This document shows positions 24,121 to 32,049 of a stretch of 64,000 nucleotides of DNA, in pieces. The DNA is from Azospirillum brasilense (GTDB taxonomy: Bacteria; Pseudomonadota; Alphaproteobacteria; Azospirillales; Azospirillaceae). Location of the stretch: contig NZ_QOKV01000015.1 in NCBI RefSeq assembly GCF_008365405.1, positions 1 through 64,000 on the forward strand, read 5' to 3'. The translations under genes were made by a program, and so were the position numbers. The notes below the pieces were generated by a model. That model saw only the letters and a program-made list of their open reading frames with translations, made no database searches and was not told where the DNA came from. Position 1 is the first letter of the stretch. Every line of letters begins with the position of its first letter.

Positions 24121-26045
24121 AGCGACAGCCGCAGCCCGAGATAGCCGGCCCGTCCCGGCGCGCCGTAGGTCCAGACCTCCTGATACTGGCGGTCGAACAG
24201 GTTCTCCACCCGCCCGAAGAGTTCGACCCCCTGGGACAGCGCGTAGGAGCCGGCCAGATTGACCAGCGTGTAGGGCGCGAGGTTGACGACCTGTCGGTTG
24301 TAGACGGGATCGTAGGCCCAGTCGCTGGACCGCCCGTTGTAGACTACACCGAGGTTGGCGTTCGCCCGGTCCTCCAGGAAGCGGTGATTGACGGTCAGGC
24401 TGGCGAGCTGCTTGGGCCGGCGCACCAATTCCGCCCCTGCGGAGTCCTCCCCGTCGGTCCAGCTGTAGGAGCCGCGGACGGTCAGCCGGTCCAGCGGCTC
24501 CACCGACAGGCCAAGCTCGAAGCCGCGGATGCGGGATTCGCCCGGCATGTTGACGGAGGTCCGCCCGGTGCCGGTGATCAGGTCGCGGATGCGCTGGTCG
24601 AACCACGTGCCGTCCATGGCGGCCCGCGTGCCCCACAGCGCCTGATCGAAGCCGGTGTCCCAACCGCGCGCCCGCTCCGGTTTCAGGGTCGGGTTGCCGG
24701 CGTAGGTGGCGGTGTAGCCGTACAGCTCGAACAGGGTGGGATTCTTGACGCCGGTGCCGTAGGAGGCGCGCAGCGTCGTTCCGCTGTCCTCGACGCGATA
24801 GGCCGCCGTGGTGCGCCATGTGGTGGCGTCCCGGAACAGGTCGTTCCCGTCGTGGCGGACACTGCCGGTCAGGGTCAGCCGGTCGAACAGGCCCAGCTTG
24901 TACTGGCCCACCAGCCCGGTGGAGCCGATGGAGCGGTCGAAGCTGGAGAAGCTGCTGCGGCTGATCGCCTTGTCCTCCTCACGCTCCACGGCGGCGGTCA
25001 GCACATGGTCGGCGGGGCCGCCGGACAAGGCCAGGTTGGTCTGGTAGTCGGCCTTGGTCTTGCGCCCGTCGTAGCGGCTGGTCACCGTCTTGGCGTCGTC
25101 GCGGTAGTCGCGCTGCTGGCGGCCATGGGTCAGGCCGACGATGTGCTCCCACCGCCCGTCGAGAAGGGCGATCCTGCCCTGGAGGCGCCCGAAATATTGC
25201 TCCCCGGCGGTGCTGGTTCCGTCATCGACGGCGCCGCGCCCGCCGACGAAGCCGTCGGTGTCGGTGCGGAAGCGGGTGTAGCGGCCGGTCACCGCGATCT
25301 CGCTGCGCTCGGTCGGGCGGACGGCGGCGTTTCCGGTCAGCGTGCCGTTGCGGTAGCCGTCCTTCTCCGGGTTGCCGAGCCGCCGGTCGGCAACCGACAC
25401 GCCGTCGCTGGTGACGCCCTGGCCGCTGAGGAACAGGTCGTAGCGGTCGGTTCCCGTGCCGAAGGAGGCCCGCCCGGCGGCGGTGCCGAAGGACCCGCCC
25501 TCGACGGCGGCGCGGATTTTGGGGGCGCCCGCGCCGCGGCGGGTCACGATGTTGACGACGCCGCCGACCGCGTCGGAGCCGTAGAGCGCGCTCTGCGGGC
25601 CGCGCAGCACCTCGACGCGCTCCACGTCGCCGGCCAGCAGGTTGGCGAAATCGTATTCGGAGCCGGCGGCGGGATCGTTGACCTCGATCCCGTCGATCAG
25701 GACAAGCGTCTGGTTGCCCTCCGACCCGCGGATGCGCAGCTGGGTCAGGGTGCCCATCGGACCGCTGCGGTTGACGGCAACGCCGGGAACCGCGCGCAGT
25801 GCGTCGGACAGCAGGCGGGTCTGGCGCTGCTCCATCTCCTCGCGGGTGATGACGGTGAGGGCGCTGCCGGTTTCCTCGGCGGCGGTGGGGACGCGGTTGG
25901 CGGTCACCGAGACCGGCGGAAGCGTCGTGACGGTGGGGGAATCGGCGAAGGCCGATGCGGGGAACGCCGACACGGGAAGGACAAGGCTTCCCAGAAGGGC
26001 GGCGAAGGACGCCGTCCGGTGAAGGCGGGGAACGCGGACACTCAT
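24117..26045 (-). CDS. btuB: TonB-dependent vitamin B12 receptor
   Basis: The 642-residue outer-membrane receptor has a signal peptide ending near SAFADS. A TonB-box region (TLPPVSVTANR) is followed by a plug domain (QTLVLIDGIEVNDPAAGSEY, VERVEVLRGPQSALYGSDA, GGVVNIVTRRG). The beta-barrel ends PGRAGYLGLRLSL. The sequence follows BtuB, and a cobalamin riboswitch lies 128 bp upstream. It is the first gene of the operon. CGAGGTCTCA precedes the ATG. Confidence 0.93.
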   Translation of the reverse strand: MSVRVPRLHRTASFAALLGSLVLPVSAFPASAFADSPTVTTLPPVSVTANRVPTAAEETGSALTVITREEMEQRQTRLLSDALRAVPGVAVNRSGPMGTLTQLRIRGSEGNQTLVLIDGIEVNDPAAGSEYDFANLLAGDVERVEVLRGPQSALYGSDAVGGVVNIVTRRGAGAPKIRAAVEGGSFGTAAGRASFGTGTDRYDLFLSGQGVTSDGVSVADRRLGNPEKDGYRNGTLTGNAAVRPTERSEIAVTGRYTRFRTDTDGFVGGRGAVDDGTSTAGEQYFGRLQGRIALLDGRWEHIVGLTHGRQQRDYRDDAKTVTSRYDGRKTKADYQTNLALSGGPADHVLTAAVEREEDKAISRSSFSSFDRSIGSTGLVGQYKLGLFDRLTLTGSVRHDGNDLFRDATTWRTTAAYRVEDSGTTLRASYGTGVKNPTLFELYGYTATYAGNPTLKPERARGWDTGFDQALWGTRAAMDGTWFDQRIRDLITGTGRTSVNMPGESRIRGFELGLSVEPLDRLTVRGSYSWTDGEDSAGAELVRRPKQLASLTVNHRFLEDRANANLGVVYNGRSSDWAYDPVYNRQVVNLAPYTLVNLAGSYALSQGVELFGRVENLFDRQYQEVWTYGAPGRAGYLGLRLSL

Positions 26046-26173
26046 TGAGACCTCGGGCGGGACGCCGGTGGCACGTCACCGCGAACGAAGTCCCACCGGA
26101 CGCTCCGCGAACGGAGTCCCGGTTCGACGACCTTCGGTGCACCCCGCCCGAACGTGTTCGCGTGTGACCACGA

Positions 26174-26368
26174 CTGACGGCAGGTCTCCTGGCTCGCGGG
26201 TTATCGTCGGCCCATCGCCTTCCCAGGATCGCGATCCCAGTGGCATTCCGATGGACGACTCGCCACTTACAGTTGCGGGGGCAGCCCCGGCGTAGAACCC
26301 TCGCACGGCCAATCGCCGCGGGGTCCGCACCGTGTTCCCATTTTCAGCCCTTTCGGGCAACCGTCGGG
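26174..26368 (-). promoter_or_regulatory. Cobalamin riboswitch
   Basis: Read on the minus strand the leader contains the class hallmarks in order: a 5' P1-P3 region with AAAATGGGAACACGGTG, then GGGGCTGCCCCCGCAACTGT, then GCCACTGGGA with CTGGGAAGGC, and the B12 box GAGCCAGGAGACCTGCC (26179-26194 region). It lies directly upstream of btuB, so it should turn off the uptake operon when adenosylcobalamin is abundant. Confidence 0.95.
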
Positions 26369-26484
26369 TGCGAAGCTACGCGGGCGGAACGGCTCCGGTC
26401 AAGCCGCATTCCGCCGACACGCCGATCACGGGTCGCGAAGGCCATGCCCCCTCTTGTCGCCGGGCCGGGGCCTGACTACATGAC

Positions 26485-26536
26485 GGTCGAGGTCCGGGCC
26501 CCTCTGGCAGCGTCGCCCGGCGCTGTGATGTCGGAC
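26485..26536 (+). ncRNA. Unrecognised conserved hairpin element, copy 1
   Basis: The element reads GTCCGGGCCCCTCTGGC, then hairpin CAGCG/CGCTG, then TGATGTCGGAC. The outer GTCCG and CGGAC can pair around the inner hairpin. A second copy lies at 26788-26855 with a different inner stem that still pairs, so structure is conserved while sequence is not. Both lie in the leader region of terC. I could not match it to the yybP-ykoY manganese riboswitch or another class. The strand is inferred from terC. Confidence 0.5.
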
Positions 26537-26787
26537 TTCCCATTGAGCCGTCGCCTTGGCGCGGCCTTGCGGAAGCTGGCCCTATCCTCCCCCCTGGGTC
26601 CCGCTCCCCCACAAGGTCCACCGCCGGACGATGGCCCCCGACGGGCCTTTGGGAGACATCGACATGGACCGCACCACACCAACATCCTGACCGACCGCCA
26701 CGTCTCCACGGCAAACGATGGAGGCGGGTGTCCTGACGCGCCGCGGCCGAGCCGTTGCGTGCGCTTTTCCGTCGGCCGCAGACCTTG

Positions 26788-26855
26788 CGGTCGAGATTCC
26801 AGTCCGGGCCCCTCTGGCCGATGCGTCCCGCCGTGGCGCATCGGTGATGTCGGAC
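26788..26855 (+). ncRNA. Unrecognised conserved hairpin element, copy 2
   Basis: The same flanks as copy 1 (GTCCGGGCCCCTCTGGC and TGATGTCGGAC, both preceded by CGGTCGAG) enclose a longer stem CCGATGCG/CGCATCGG. It is 65 bp upstream of the terC start. A further hairpin (CTCCGC/GCGGAG, 26877-26896) lies between it and the ribosome site. The 26370-26480 and 26540-26780 stretches hold nothing else I can support. Confidence 0.5.
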
Positions 26856-26919
26856 TGCTCATGTGACGATCGAAGTCTCCGCTTGCGGGAGCGGAGTGCA
26901 TGAAGCAAGGGACAGTTCC

Positions 26920-27966
26920 ATGGACCAGATCGTTTTAATGTGGGCCGGCTTCGCCGTCTTCGTTGCCGTGCTTTTGGCCTTTGATCTTGGCGTATTTTCC
27001 AAAAAATCCCACGTGATCTCCGGCCGCGAGGCGCTGATGCGCTGTGCGGCCTATTCCACGCTGGCGATGATTTTCGCGGCCGGCGTCTTTCATTTTCAGG
27101 GCTCCGAAAAGGGGCTGGAATTCCTGACCGGCTACCTGATCGAATACAGCCTGAGCGTCGACAACATCTTTGTCATCGCGCTGATCTTCACGCATTTCGC
27201 GGTGCCGCCGCAGTACCAGCACCGGGTGCTGTTCTGGGGCATCCTGGGCGCGCTGGTGATGCGCGGCGTGCTGATCGTGGCGGGCACGGCGCTGATCCAG
27301 GAATTCCACTGGATCATCTACATCTTCGGCGCCTTCCTGATCTTCAGCGGCATCAAGATGCTGATGTCGGTGGACGACGAGCCGGACATGGAGAACAACC
27401 GGATCGTCAAGTTCGTCCGCTCCCGCTTCCGCATGACCGACGGCTACGAGGGGCAGAAGTTCTTCGTGATGCGCGACGGCGTGCGGATGATGACGCCGCT
27501 GTTCCTCGTGCTGATCCTGATCGAGTTCACCGATCTGGTCTTCGCCGTGGACTCCATCCCGGCGGTCTTCTCGGTGACCACCGACCCGTTCATCGTCTGG
27601 ACCTCCAACGTCTTCGCCATCCTCGGCCTGCGCGCCCTCTACTTCGCGCTGGCCTCGATCATCCACCGCTTCCATTACCTGAAGTACGGCCTGTCGCTGG
27701 TTCTGGTGGTGGTCGGCGCCAAGATGATGATGGTGGACATCTACAAGATGCCGACGGCGGTGGCGCTGGGCATCACGGCCTTCCTGGTCGGCGGTTCCAT
27801 CGTCTTCTCGATGCTGAAGACCCGTGCGGATGCGGCTCCGGATGGCGCGGACGCTGAGGCCCGCCGCTGGTGGGTGCCCGGCAGCCCGGCGAAGGGTGCC
27901 GGCGGTTCCACTCAGGCCTCCTCCAGCGAGGCGGCCGCCGTCTCCTCGGACGGCAAGGGCCAGTAA
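26920..27966 (+). CDS. TerC-family integral membrane protein
   Basis: The 348-residue protein has about nine helices. Conserved acidic residues in membrane segments include LAFDLGVFSKKSHVIS, YSLSVDNIFVIALIF and IEFTDLVFAVDSIPAVF. TerC/Alx proteins are linked to metal-ion (often manganese) export or to loading of exported metalloproteins. Tellurite resistance is the historical name. ATG 26920 is chosen over an upstream in-frame ATG at 26863, because AAGGGACAG lies close and the added residues look non-coding. The C-terminal 40 residues are a Gly/Ser/Ala-rich tail. The conserved leader elements suggest RNA-based control. Confidence 0.9.
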   Translation: MDQIVLMWAGFAVFVAVLLAFDLGVFSKKSHVISGREALMRCAAYSTLAMIFAAGVFHFQGSEKGLEFLTGYLIEYSLSVDNIFVIALIFTHFAVPPQYQHRVLFWGILGALVMRGVLIVAGTALIQEFHWIIYIFGAFLIFSGIKMLMSVDDEPDMENNRIVKFVRSRFRMTDGYEGQKFFVMRDGVRMMTPLFLVLILIEFTDLVFAVDSIPAVFSVTTDPFIVWTSNVFAILGLRALYFALASIIHRFHYLKYGLSLVLVVVGAKMMMVDIYKMPTAVALGITAFLVGGSIVFSMLKTRADAAPDGADAEARRWWVPGSPAKGAGGSTQASSSEAAAVSSDGKGQ

Positions 27967-27978
27967 GGCGTGCGGCAA

Positions 27979-28015
27979 GGGGGTGGGTCCGGTCCAGTGG
28001 ATCGGTCCCACCCCC
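27979..28015. terminator. Long palindrome after terC
   Basis: GGGGGTGGG at the left and CCCACCCCC at the right pair, and the stem continues inward with two mismatches around AGT. There is no T-tract, so it is either a rho-aided end or a REP-like element. It lies 12 bp after the terC stop. Confidence 0.5.
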
Positions 28016-28118
28016 TCCCCGGACAGGAAGCCGGGACAGTCGCTTGGCTTCGCGGTCGTGAACCGCTCGCCACCATGACGACGCCCTCCCCTTGATCGAC
28101 GCGCCAACGCCCCCATTT

Positions 28119-28147
28119 ACCATCCCAGTGGATGGTGATGGGATGGT
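28119..28147 (+). promoter_or_regulatory. Inverted repeat, likely RHH operator
   Basis: ACCATCCCA and TGGGATGGT form a perfect 9-bp inverted repeat spaced by 11 bases. The spacer carries another GGATGGT copy. It ends 6 bp before the ATG of a ribbon-helix-helix regulator, where such proteins commonly bind to repress their own gene. Binding is inferred. Confidence 0.5.
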
Positions 28148-28153
28148 GAAACG

Positions 28154-28573
28154 ATGTCAGAGAACGCCCGCGATCAGAAGCCGAAGGTTGGGGACAGCGA
28201 GAAGATCACGATCAACCTCGGCTATGTCGACCTCGGCCACATCGATCTCCTGGTGCAGGAAGGGTTCTACGCGAACCGCACCGACCTCATCCGCACCGCC
28301 ATCCGCAACCAGATCGACCGCCATGGCGACGCCTTGCGGCAGGCCGTGACGCGCAAACGCGTCGATCTCGGCCTGCGCCACTACAGCCGCGGCGATCTGG
28401 AGGCGGCGCGGGATGCCGGCGAGATGCTCGACATCCGTGTCCTCGGCTTGGCCACGATCGCCCAGGACGTCACCCCGGACCTCGCCCGCGCCACCATCGC
28501 GTCGATCGCCGTGCTGGGGGCGCTGCACGCCAGCAGCGCCGTCAAGGCGGCTCTTGCGGACCGCATGCGCTGA
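28154..28573 (+). CDS. CopG/RHH-family regulator
   Basis: The 139-residue protein has a ribbon-helix-helix N-terminal half. The strand is EKITINLGYVDLGHIDLL, followed by helices in EGFYANRTDLIRTAIRNQID. A C-terminal helical region (DLGLRHYSRGDLEAARDAGE) follows. RHH proteins bind DNA as dimers through the beta-ribbon. An inverted repeat sits directly before the start. The PHB-type esterase begins 77 bp downstream on the same strand, so it may be the regulated target. Confidence 0.8.
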   Translation: MSENARDQKPKVGDSEKITINLGYVDLGHIDLLVQEGFYANRTDLIRTAIRNQIDRHGDALRQAVTRKRVDLGLRHYSRGDLEAARDAGEMLDIRVLGLATIAQDVTPDLARATIASIAVLGALHASSAVKAALADRMR

Positions 28574-28650
28574 GGGCGCAGGCCGCATTCCTGAAAGACG
28601 ACGGACGGGACCTTCCCGCTTGCCCCGTCCGAGCCCAGAAAGCTCCTGAT

Positions 28651-29898
28651 ATGACCGACCGTGTCCCCGCCGGAATGGCCGAGGCGCTGCGCCTCACCCG
28701 AGCCGGCGACCTCACCGGGGCGACCGCCCTCGTTCAACGCCTGCTGCGAGGGGAGTCCGCGGCACCTCCCGGCGCCGGCCCGACCATCATCGACGCCGAG
28801 CCGCTTCGGGTGGACGCCTCGCCGGACATCCCGGATGCGCCGCCACGCCGCGCCACGGCCTTCAAGCCCGGCAACGCCTTCAAGCCCGGCAGCGCCTTCG
28901 CAGGCCGGTTCCATTCCGGACCGCGCGCCGGCCTGGGCGAGACCCTGCGCGGCCTCGCCGCCCGCGCCATGCCGGCGGGCCTCGACCTCGGGGTGGGCGG
29001 CCTCGCCCGGCCGGCCGCCGATCCGCTGCCGGACGGCGCCTCCTTCACGACGGCGTCCTACGACAACGCGGCCGGAACGCGCTCCTACAAGCTCTATGTT
29101 CCGGCCAACCGTCGCGACGGCCAGCCGCTTCCCCTCGTGGTGATGCTGCATGGCTGCACCCAGTCGCCGGACGACTTCGCCGCCGGCACCCGCATGAACC
29201 GGCTGGCGGAGGAGCATGGCTGTCTGGTCGTCTACCCGGAGCAGCCGTCCTCGGCCAACGCCCAAAGGTGCTGGAACTGGTTCAACCCCGCCGACCAGCG
29301 GCGCGGCGACGGCGAGCCCTCGCTGATCGCGGGCATCACCCGGCGGGTCATGAGCGACCATGCCGTCGACGCCGACCGTGTGTTCGTCGCGGGCCTGTCG
29401 GCCGGCGGTGCGGCGGCGGTCATCATGGGAGCGGCTTATCCCGATCTCTATGCCGCCGTCGGGGTCCATTCCGGCCTTCCCCAAGGCGCCGCCCACGACA
29501 TTCCCTCCGCTTTCGCGGCCATGCGCCAGGGAGGTGGAGCGGTGGGGCGGCCGTCCGCCCGCCCGGTGCCGACCATCGTCTTTCACGGCGATCGGGACAG
29601 CACGGTTCATCCCCGCAACGGCGACGACGTCATCGCGCAATCCGGGGCGAGCGCGGCGGGGCTGCGGACGACGGTGGAGCATGGCCAGGTGCCGGGCGGG
29701 CATGGCTACAGCCGCCGCATCCACACCGACGCTTCCGGCCTTGCCCTGTGCGAGCAATGGACGATCCAGGGCGCCGGGCACGCCTGGGCGGGGGGCAGCC
29801 CGGCCGGCTCCTACACCGATCCGCGCGGGCCGGACGCGTCACGGGAGATGCTGCGCTTCTTCCTCGATGCCCCGCGAGGCCGGTCGGCCGGGCGGTAA
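28651..29898 (+). CDS. PHB depolymerase-family esterase
   Basis: The 415-residue alpha/beta hydrolase of the poly(3-hydroxybutyrate) depolymerase/LpqC type has oxyanion strand LVVMLHGCTQSPDDF, nucleophile VFVAGLSAGGAAAVIMG, acid VFHGDRDSTVHPRNGD and base GAGHAWAGG. About 130 low-complexity residues precede the domain and include an FKPG repeat. No signal peptide is seen, so it may act on intracellular granules or oligomers. Feruloyl or acetylxylan esterase activity is the alternative. The upstream RHH gene is its likely regulator. A phasin gene elsewhere in the window (60493) shows the cell makes granules. Confidence 0.82.
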   Translation: MTDRVPAGMAEALRLTRAGDLTGATALVQRLLRGESAAPPGAGPTIIDAEPLRVDASPDIPDAPPRRATAFKPGNAFKPGSAFAGRFHSGPRAGLGETLRGLAARAMPAGLDLGVGGLARPAADPLPDGASFTTASYDNAAGTRSYKLYVPANRRDGQPLPLVVMLHGCTQSPDDFAAGTRMNRLAEEHGCLVVYPEQPSSANAQRCWNWFNPADQRRGDGEPSLIAGITRRVMSDHAVDADRVFVAGLSAGGAAAVIMGAAYPDLYAAVGVHSGLPQGAAHDIPSAFAAMRQGGGAVGRPSARPVPTIVFHGDRDSTVHPRNGDDVIAQSGASAAGLRTTVEHGQVPGGHGYSRRIHTDASGLALCEQWTIQGAGHAWAGGSPAGSYTDPRGPDASREMLRFFLDAPRGRSAGR

Positions 29899-29949
29899 CT
29901 CCCGCCGGGATGGGCTTCTCGTGTCCGCGGGAAGCCCGCGATCCGCCGT

Positions 29950-30789
29950 TCAGGGCGTTCGCCGGCCATGCGCCCGGAAGAAGCCGTTCAGCGCATCGAA
30001 CGGTTCGGCCTCGTCGAGGGCGTCGAAGCGCCCGTGGTCGGCCAGCATGCGGGCCGCCCGCAGGAAGCCGCCCCAGGCGGCGCGGTTGAGCCCGCTGCCC
30101 AGGCTGATGCGCCGCACGCCCAAGGCGGCGATCTGCTCCACCGACAGGCCGATCGGGGACGACACCAGCAGGTTGAGTGGTTTCGGATGGACGGCGTCGA
30201 CCGCCGCCTTGATGACGTCCGGGGTCCGCAAGCCCGGCGCGTAGAGGACATCCGCTCCAGCTGCGGCGTAGGCCGGCAAGCGGCGCAACGCCTCCTCGAC
30301 GGCCGCCGGGTGATTCACCAGCAGGGACTCGCAACGTGCGGTCAGGAGGACGCCGGTTCCCCGCAACGCCTCCGCCGCGGCGGCCACCCGCTCGACGGCA
30401 TGGTGGATGTCGTACAGCGGCTTCGCGGGGTCGCCCGTGGCGTCCTCGATCGACAGGCCCGCCACGCCGGTGTCGGCGCAGAGACGCACGTTGCGCGCCA
30501 GACCCTCGCAGTCATGGGCATAGCCGGACTCGAAATCGGCGTTCACCGGCAGGTCGGTTGCCCCGACCATGTCGGCGATGTGGGCCAGCATGTCGCCGCA
30601 GGGCACCGCCCAATCGGCGTCGGGAAGCCCCCGCGCGAAGGCGAAGCCCGCCGAGGTGGTGGCCAACGCGCGGAACCCGAGATGCTTCAGCATTGCAGCG
30701 CTTCCGACGTCCCACGGATTGGGAATGACGAAGCAGCCGGTCCGGTGAAGGTCGGCGAAGGCAGCGCGGGCTTGGCGGTGATCGGACAT
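29950..30789 (-). CDS. Isocitrate lyase/PEP mutase-family enzyme
   Basis: The 279-residue TIM barrel has NADFESGYAHDCEGLARNV (metal-binding acidic loop), GVAGLSIEDATGDPAKPLYD and GVLLTARCESLLVNHPAAVE. The KKCGH catalytic loop of isocitrate lyase is missing. It belongs to the broad carboxyphosphonoenolpyruvate mutase-like branch, whose members cleave or rearrange C-C or C-P bonds in 2-oxo acids. The exact substrate is unknown. AGGAGG lies 9 bases before ATG 30789. A GTG at 30792 is also possible. Confidence 0.8.
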   Translation of the reverse strand: MSDHRQARAAFADLHRTGCFVIPNPWDVGSAAMLKHLGFRALATTSAGFAFARGLPDADWAVPCGDMLAHIADMVGATDLPVNADFESGYAHDCEGLARNVRLCADTGVAGLSIEDATGDPAKPLYDIHHAVERVAAAAEALRGTGVLLTARCESLLVNHPAAVEEALRRLPAYAAAGADVLYAPGLRTPDVIKAAVDAVHPKPLNLLVSSPIGLSVEQIAALGVRRISLGSGLNRAAWGGFLRAARMLADHGRFDALDEAEPFDALNGFFRAHGRRTP

Positions 30790-30849
30790 CACGGATTCCC
30801 TCCTAGGCGAGACAAGAGCGCGGACAGCCGCAAGGGCCCGGGACGGCGC

Positions 30850-32049
30850 TCACAAATCCGGCGGGGTGCGGGCCGGCAGATGCAGGGTCGCCAGGGTGCC
30901 GCCCCCGGCGCGCGAGGCGATGGTGAAGGACCCGCCCAGCCGGTCCGACACCAGATTGTCCACGATGTTCAGGCCGAGCCCGACCGAGCCGGTGCCGCGG
31001 CGGGTGGTGAAGAAGGGCTCCAGGATGCGCCCGGCGGTCCCGTCGGCAAGTCCAGCCCCGTCATCGGCAACCGACAGCAGGATCTTGTCCGGCCCGGCCG
31101 CCGCCGCCGCGACCGTCACCAGCCCGCTCCGCCCCGCCGGAAAGGCGTGCTCCAGCGCGTTGCGGACGAGCTGCTCCAGGATCGCGGACAGGATCGCCGG
31201 GTTGCTGACCATGCGCAGGTCGGCGGGGCAGTCCACCGCCATGCGGTGCCCCAACGGCTCCCACTGCGGGCGCAGGCTCTCCGTCACCTGCTCCAGGAAG
31301 GGCTTCAGCGCGATGGTCTGGCGCAGCCCGCCATGGTCCGCCGCCACTCCCTTGAAGCAGCGCACGATCTCCCCGGCCCGGGCGATGGTGCCGGACAGCA
31401 GGGCGGCCAGTTCCCCGGCGCTGGCCAGGAAGCGCTCCAGCTCGGCACGGCGGAGCTGGTTGGCGGCCAGCCGCTCCGTCATCGCGGCGACCCGGTCGCC
31501 GAGATGGGACGCGCTGCCCAGCGCCACGCCGATGGGCGTGTTGATCTCGTGGGCCACGCCGGCGACCATCTGGCGCAGCGCCGCCATCTTCTCGCGCTGG
31601 GCCTGGGCCAGCTTGCGCGTGCGCTCGCGGACCAGCGCCTCCAGATGCTGGTTCTCGTCCTTCAGGCTGCGGTTGGCCCGGCGCAGCGACAGGTGGGTGG
31701 CGACGCGGGCGCGCACGATGGCCGGGCTGAAGGGCTTGGTCACGTAATCGACGGCCCCGGTCTCCAGCCCGAAGGCCTCCTCCTCGGGGCTGGACAGGGA
31801 GGTGATGAAGATCACCGGAACGTCGGCGGTGGCCGGATCGGTCTTCAGCAGGCGGCACACCGCGTAGCCGTCCAGCCCCGGCATCATCACGTCGAGCAGC
31901 ACCAGCTCCGGCGGGTCGGCGGAGGCCAGCTCCAGCGCGCGGCGGCCGGAGGTCGCGAAGCGCACCTCGTGCCGGTCCTCCAGCACGCTGGCGAGCGCGC
32001 GGATGTTGGCCGTGTCGTCATCGACGATCAGAATGTGACCACCGCTCAC
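30850..32049 (-). CDS. Receiver-histidine kinase without transmembrane part
   Basis: The 399-residue protein has an N-terminal receiver (ILIVDDDTANIRALASVLE, phospho-Asp in VLLDVMMPGLDGYAVC, YVTKPF Lys) and a coiled linker. A kinase core follows (His in VAGVAHEINTPIGVALG; N-box EQLVRNALEHAF; DDGAGLADG; VGLGLNIVDNL). It lacks membrane helices and a DNA-binding output. GTG 32049 overlaps the upstream stop (GTGA), with GGGAG 8 bases before. ATG 32082 is an alternative start. It is the last gene of the three-gene signalling operon and probably accepts phosphate from the HPt of the hybrid kinase. Confidence 0.85.
   Translation of the reverse strand: MSGGHILIVDDDTANIRALASVLEDRHEVRFATSGRRALELASADPPELVLLDVMMPGLDGYAVCRLLKTDPATADVPVIFITSLSSPEEEAFGLETGAVDYVTKPFSPAIVRARVATHLSLRRANRSLKDENQHLEALVRERTRKLAQAQREKMAALRQMVAGVAHEINTPIGVALGSASHLGDRVAAMTERLAANQLRRAELERFLASAGELAALLSGTIARAGEIVRCFKGVAADHGGLRQTIALKPFLEQVTESLRPQWEPLGHRMAVDCPADLRMVSNPAILSAILEQLVRNALEHAFPAGRSGLVTVAAAAAGPDKILLSVADDGAGLADGTAGRILEPFFTTRRGTGSVGLGLNIVDNLVSDRLGGSFTIASRAGGGTLATLHLPARTPPDL

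Noticed and set aside
26485..26855. yybP-ykoY manganese riboswitch
   Set aside because: It is expected before terC, but I could not find the GGGGAGTAG-type loop or the matching ACCTTTGC-type strand on either strand.
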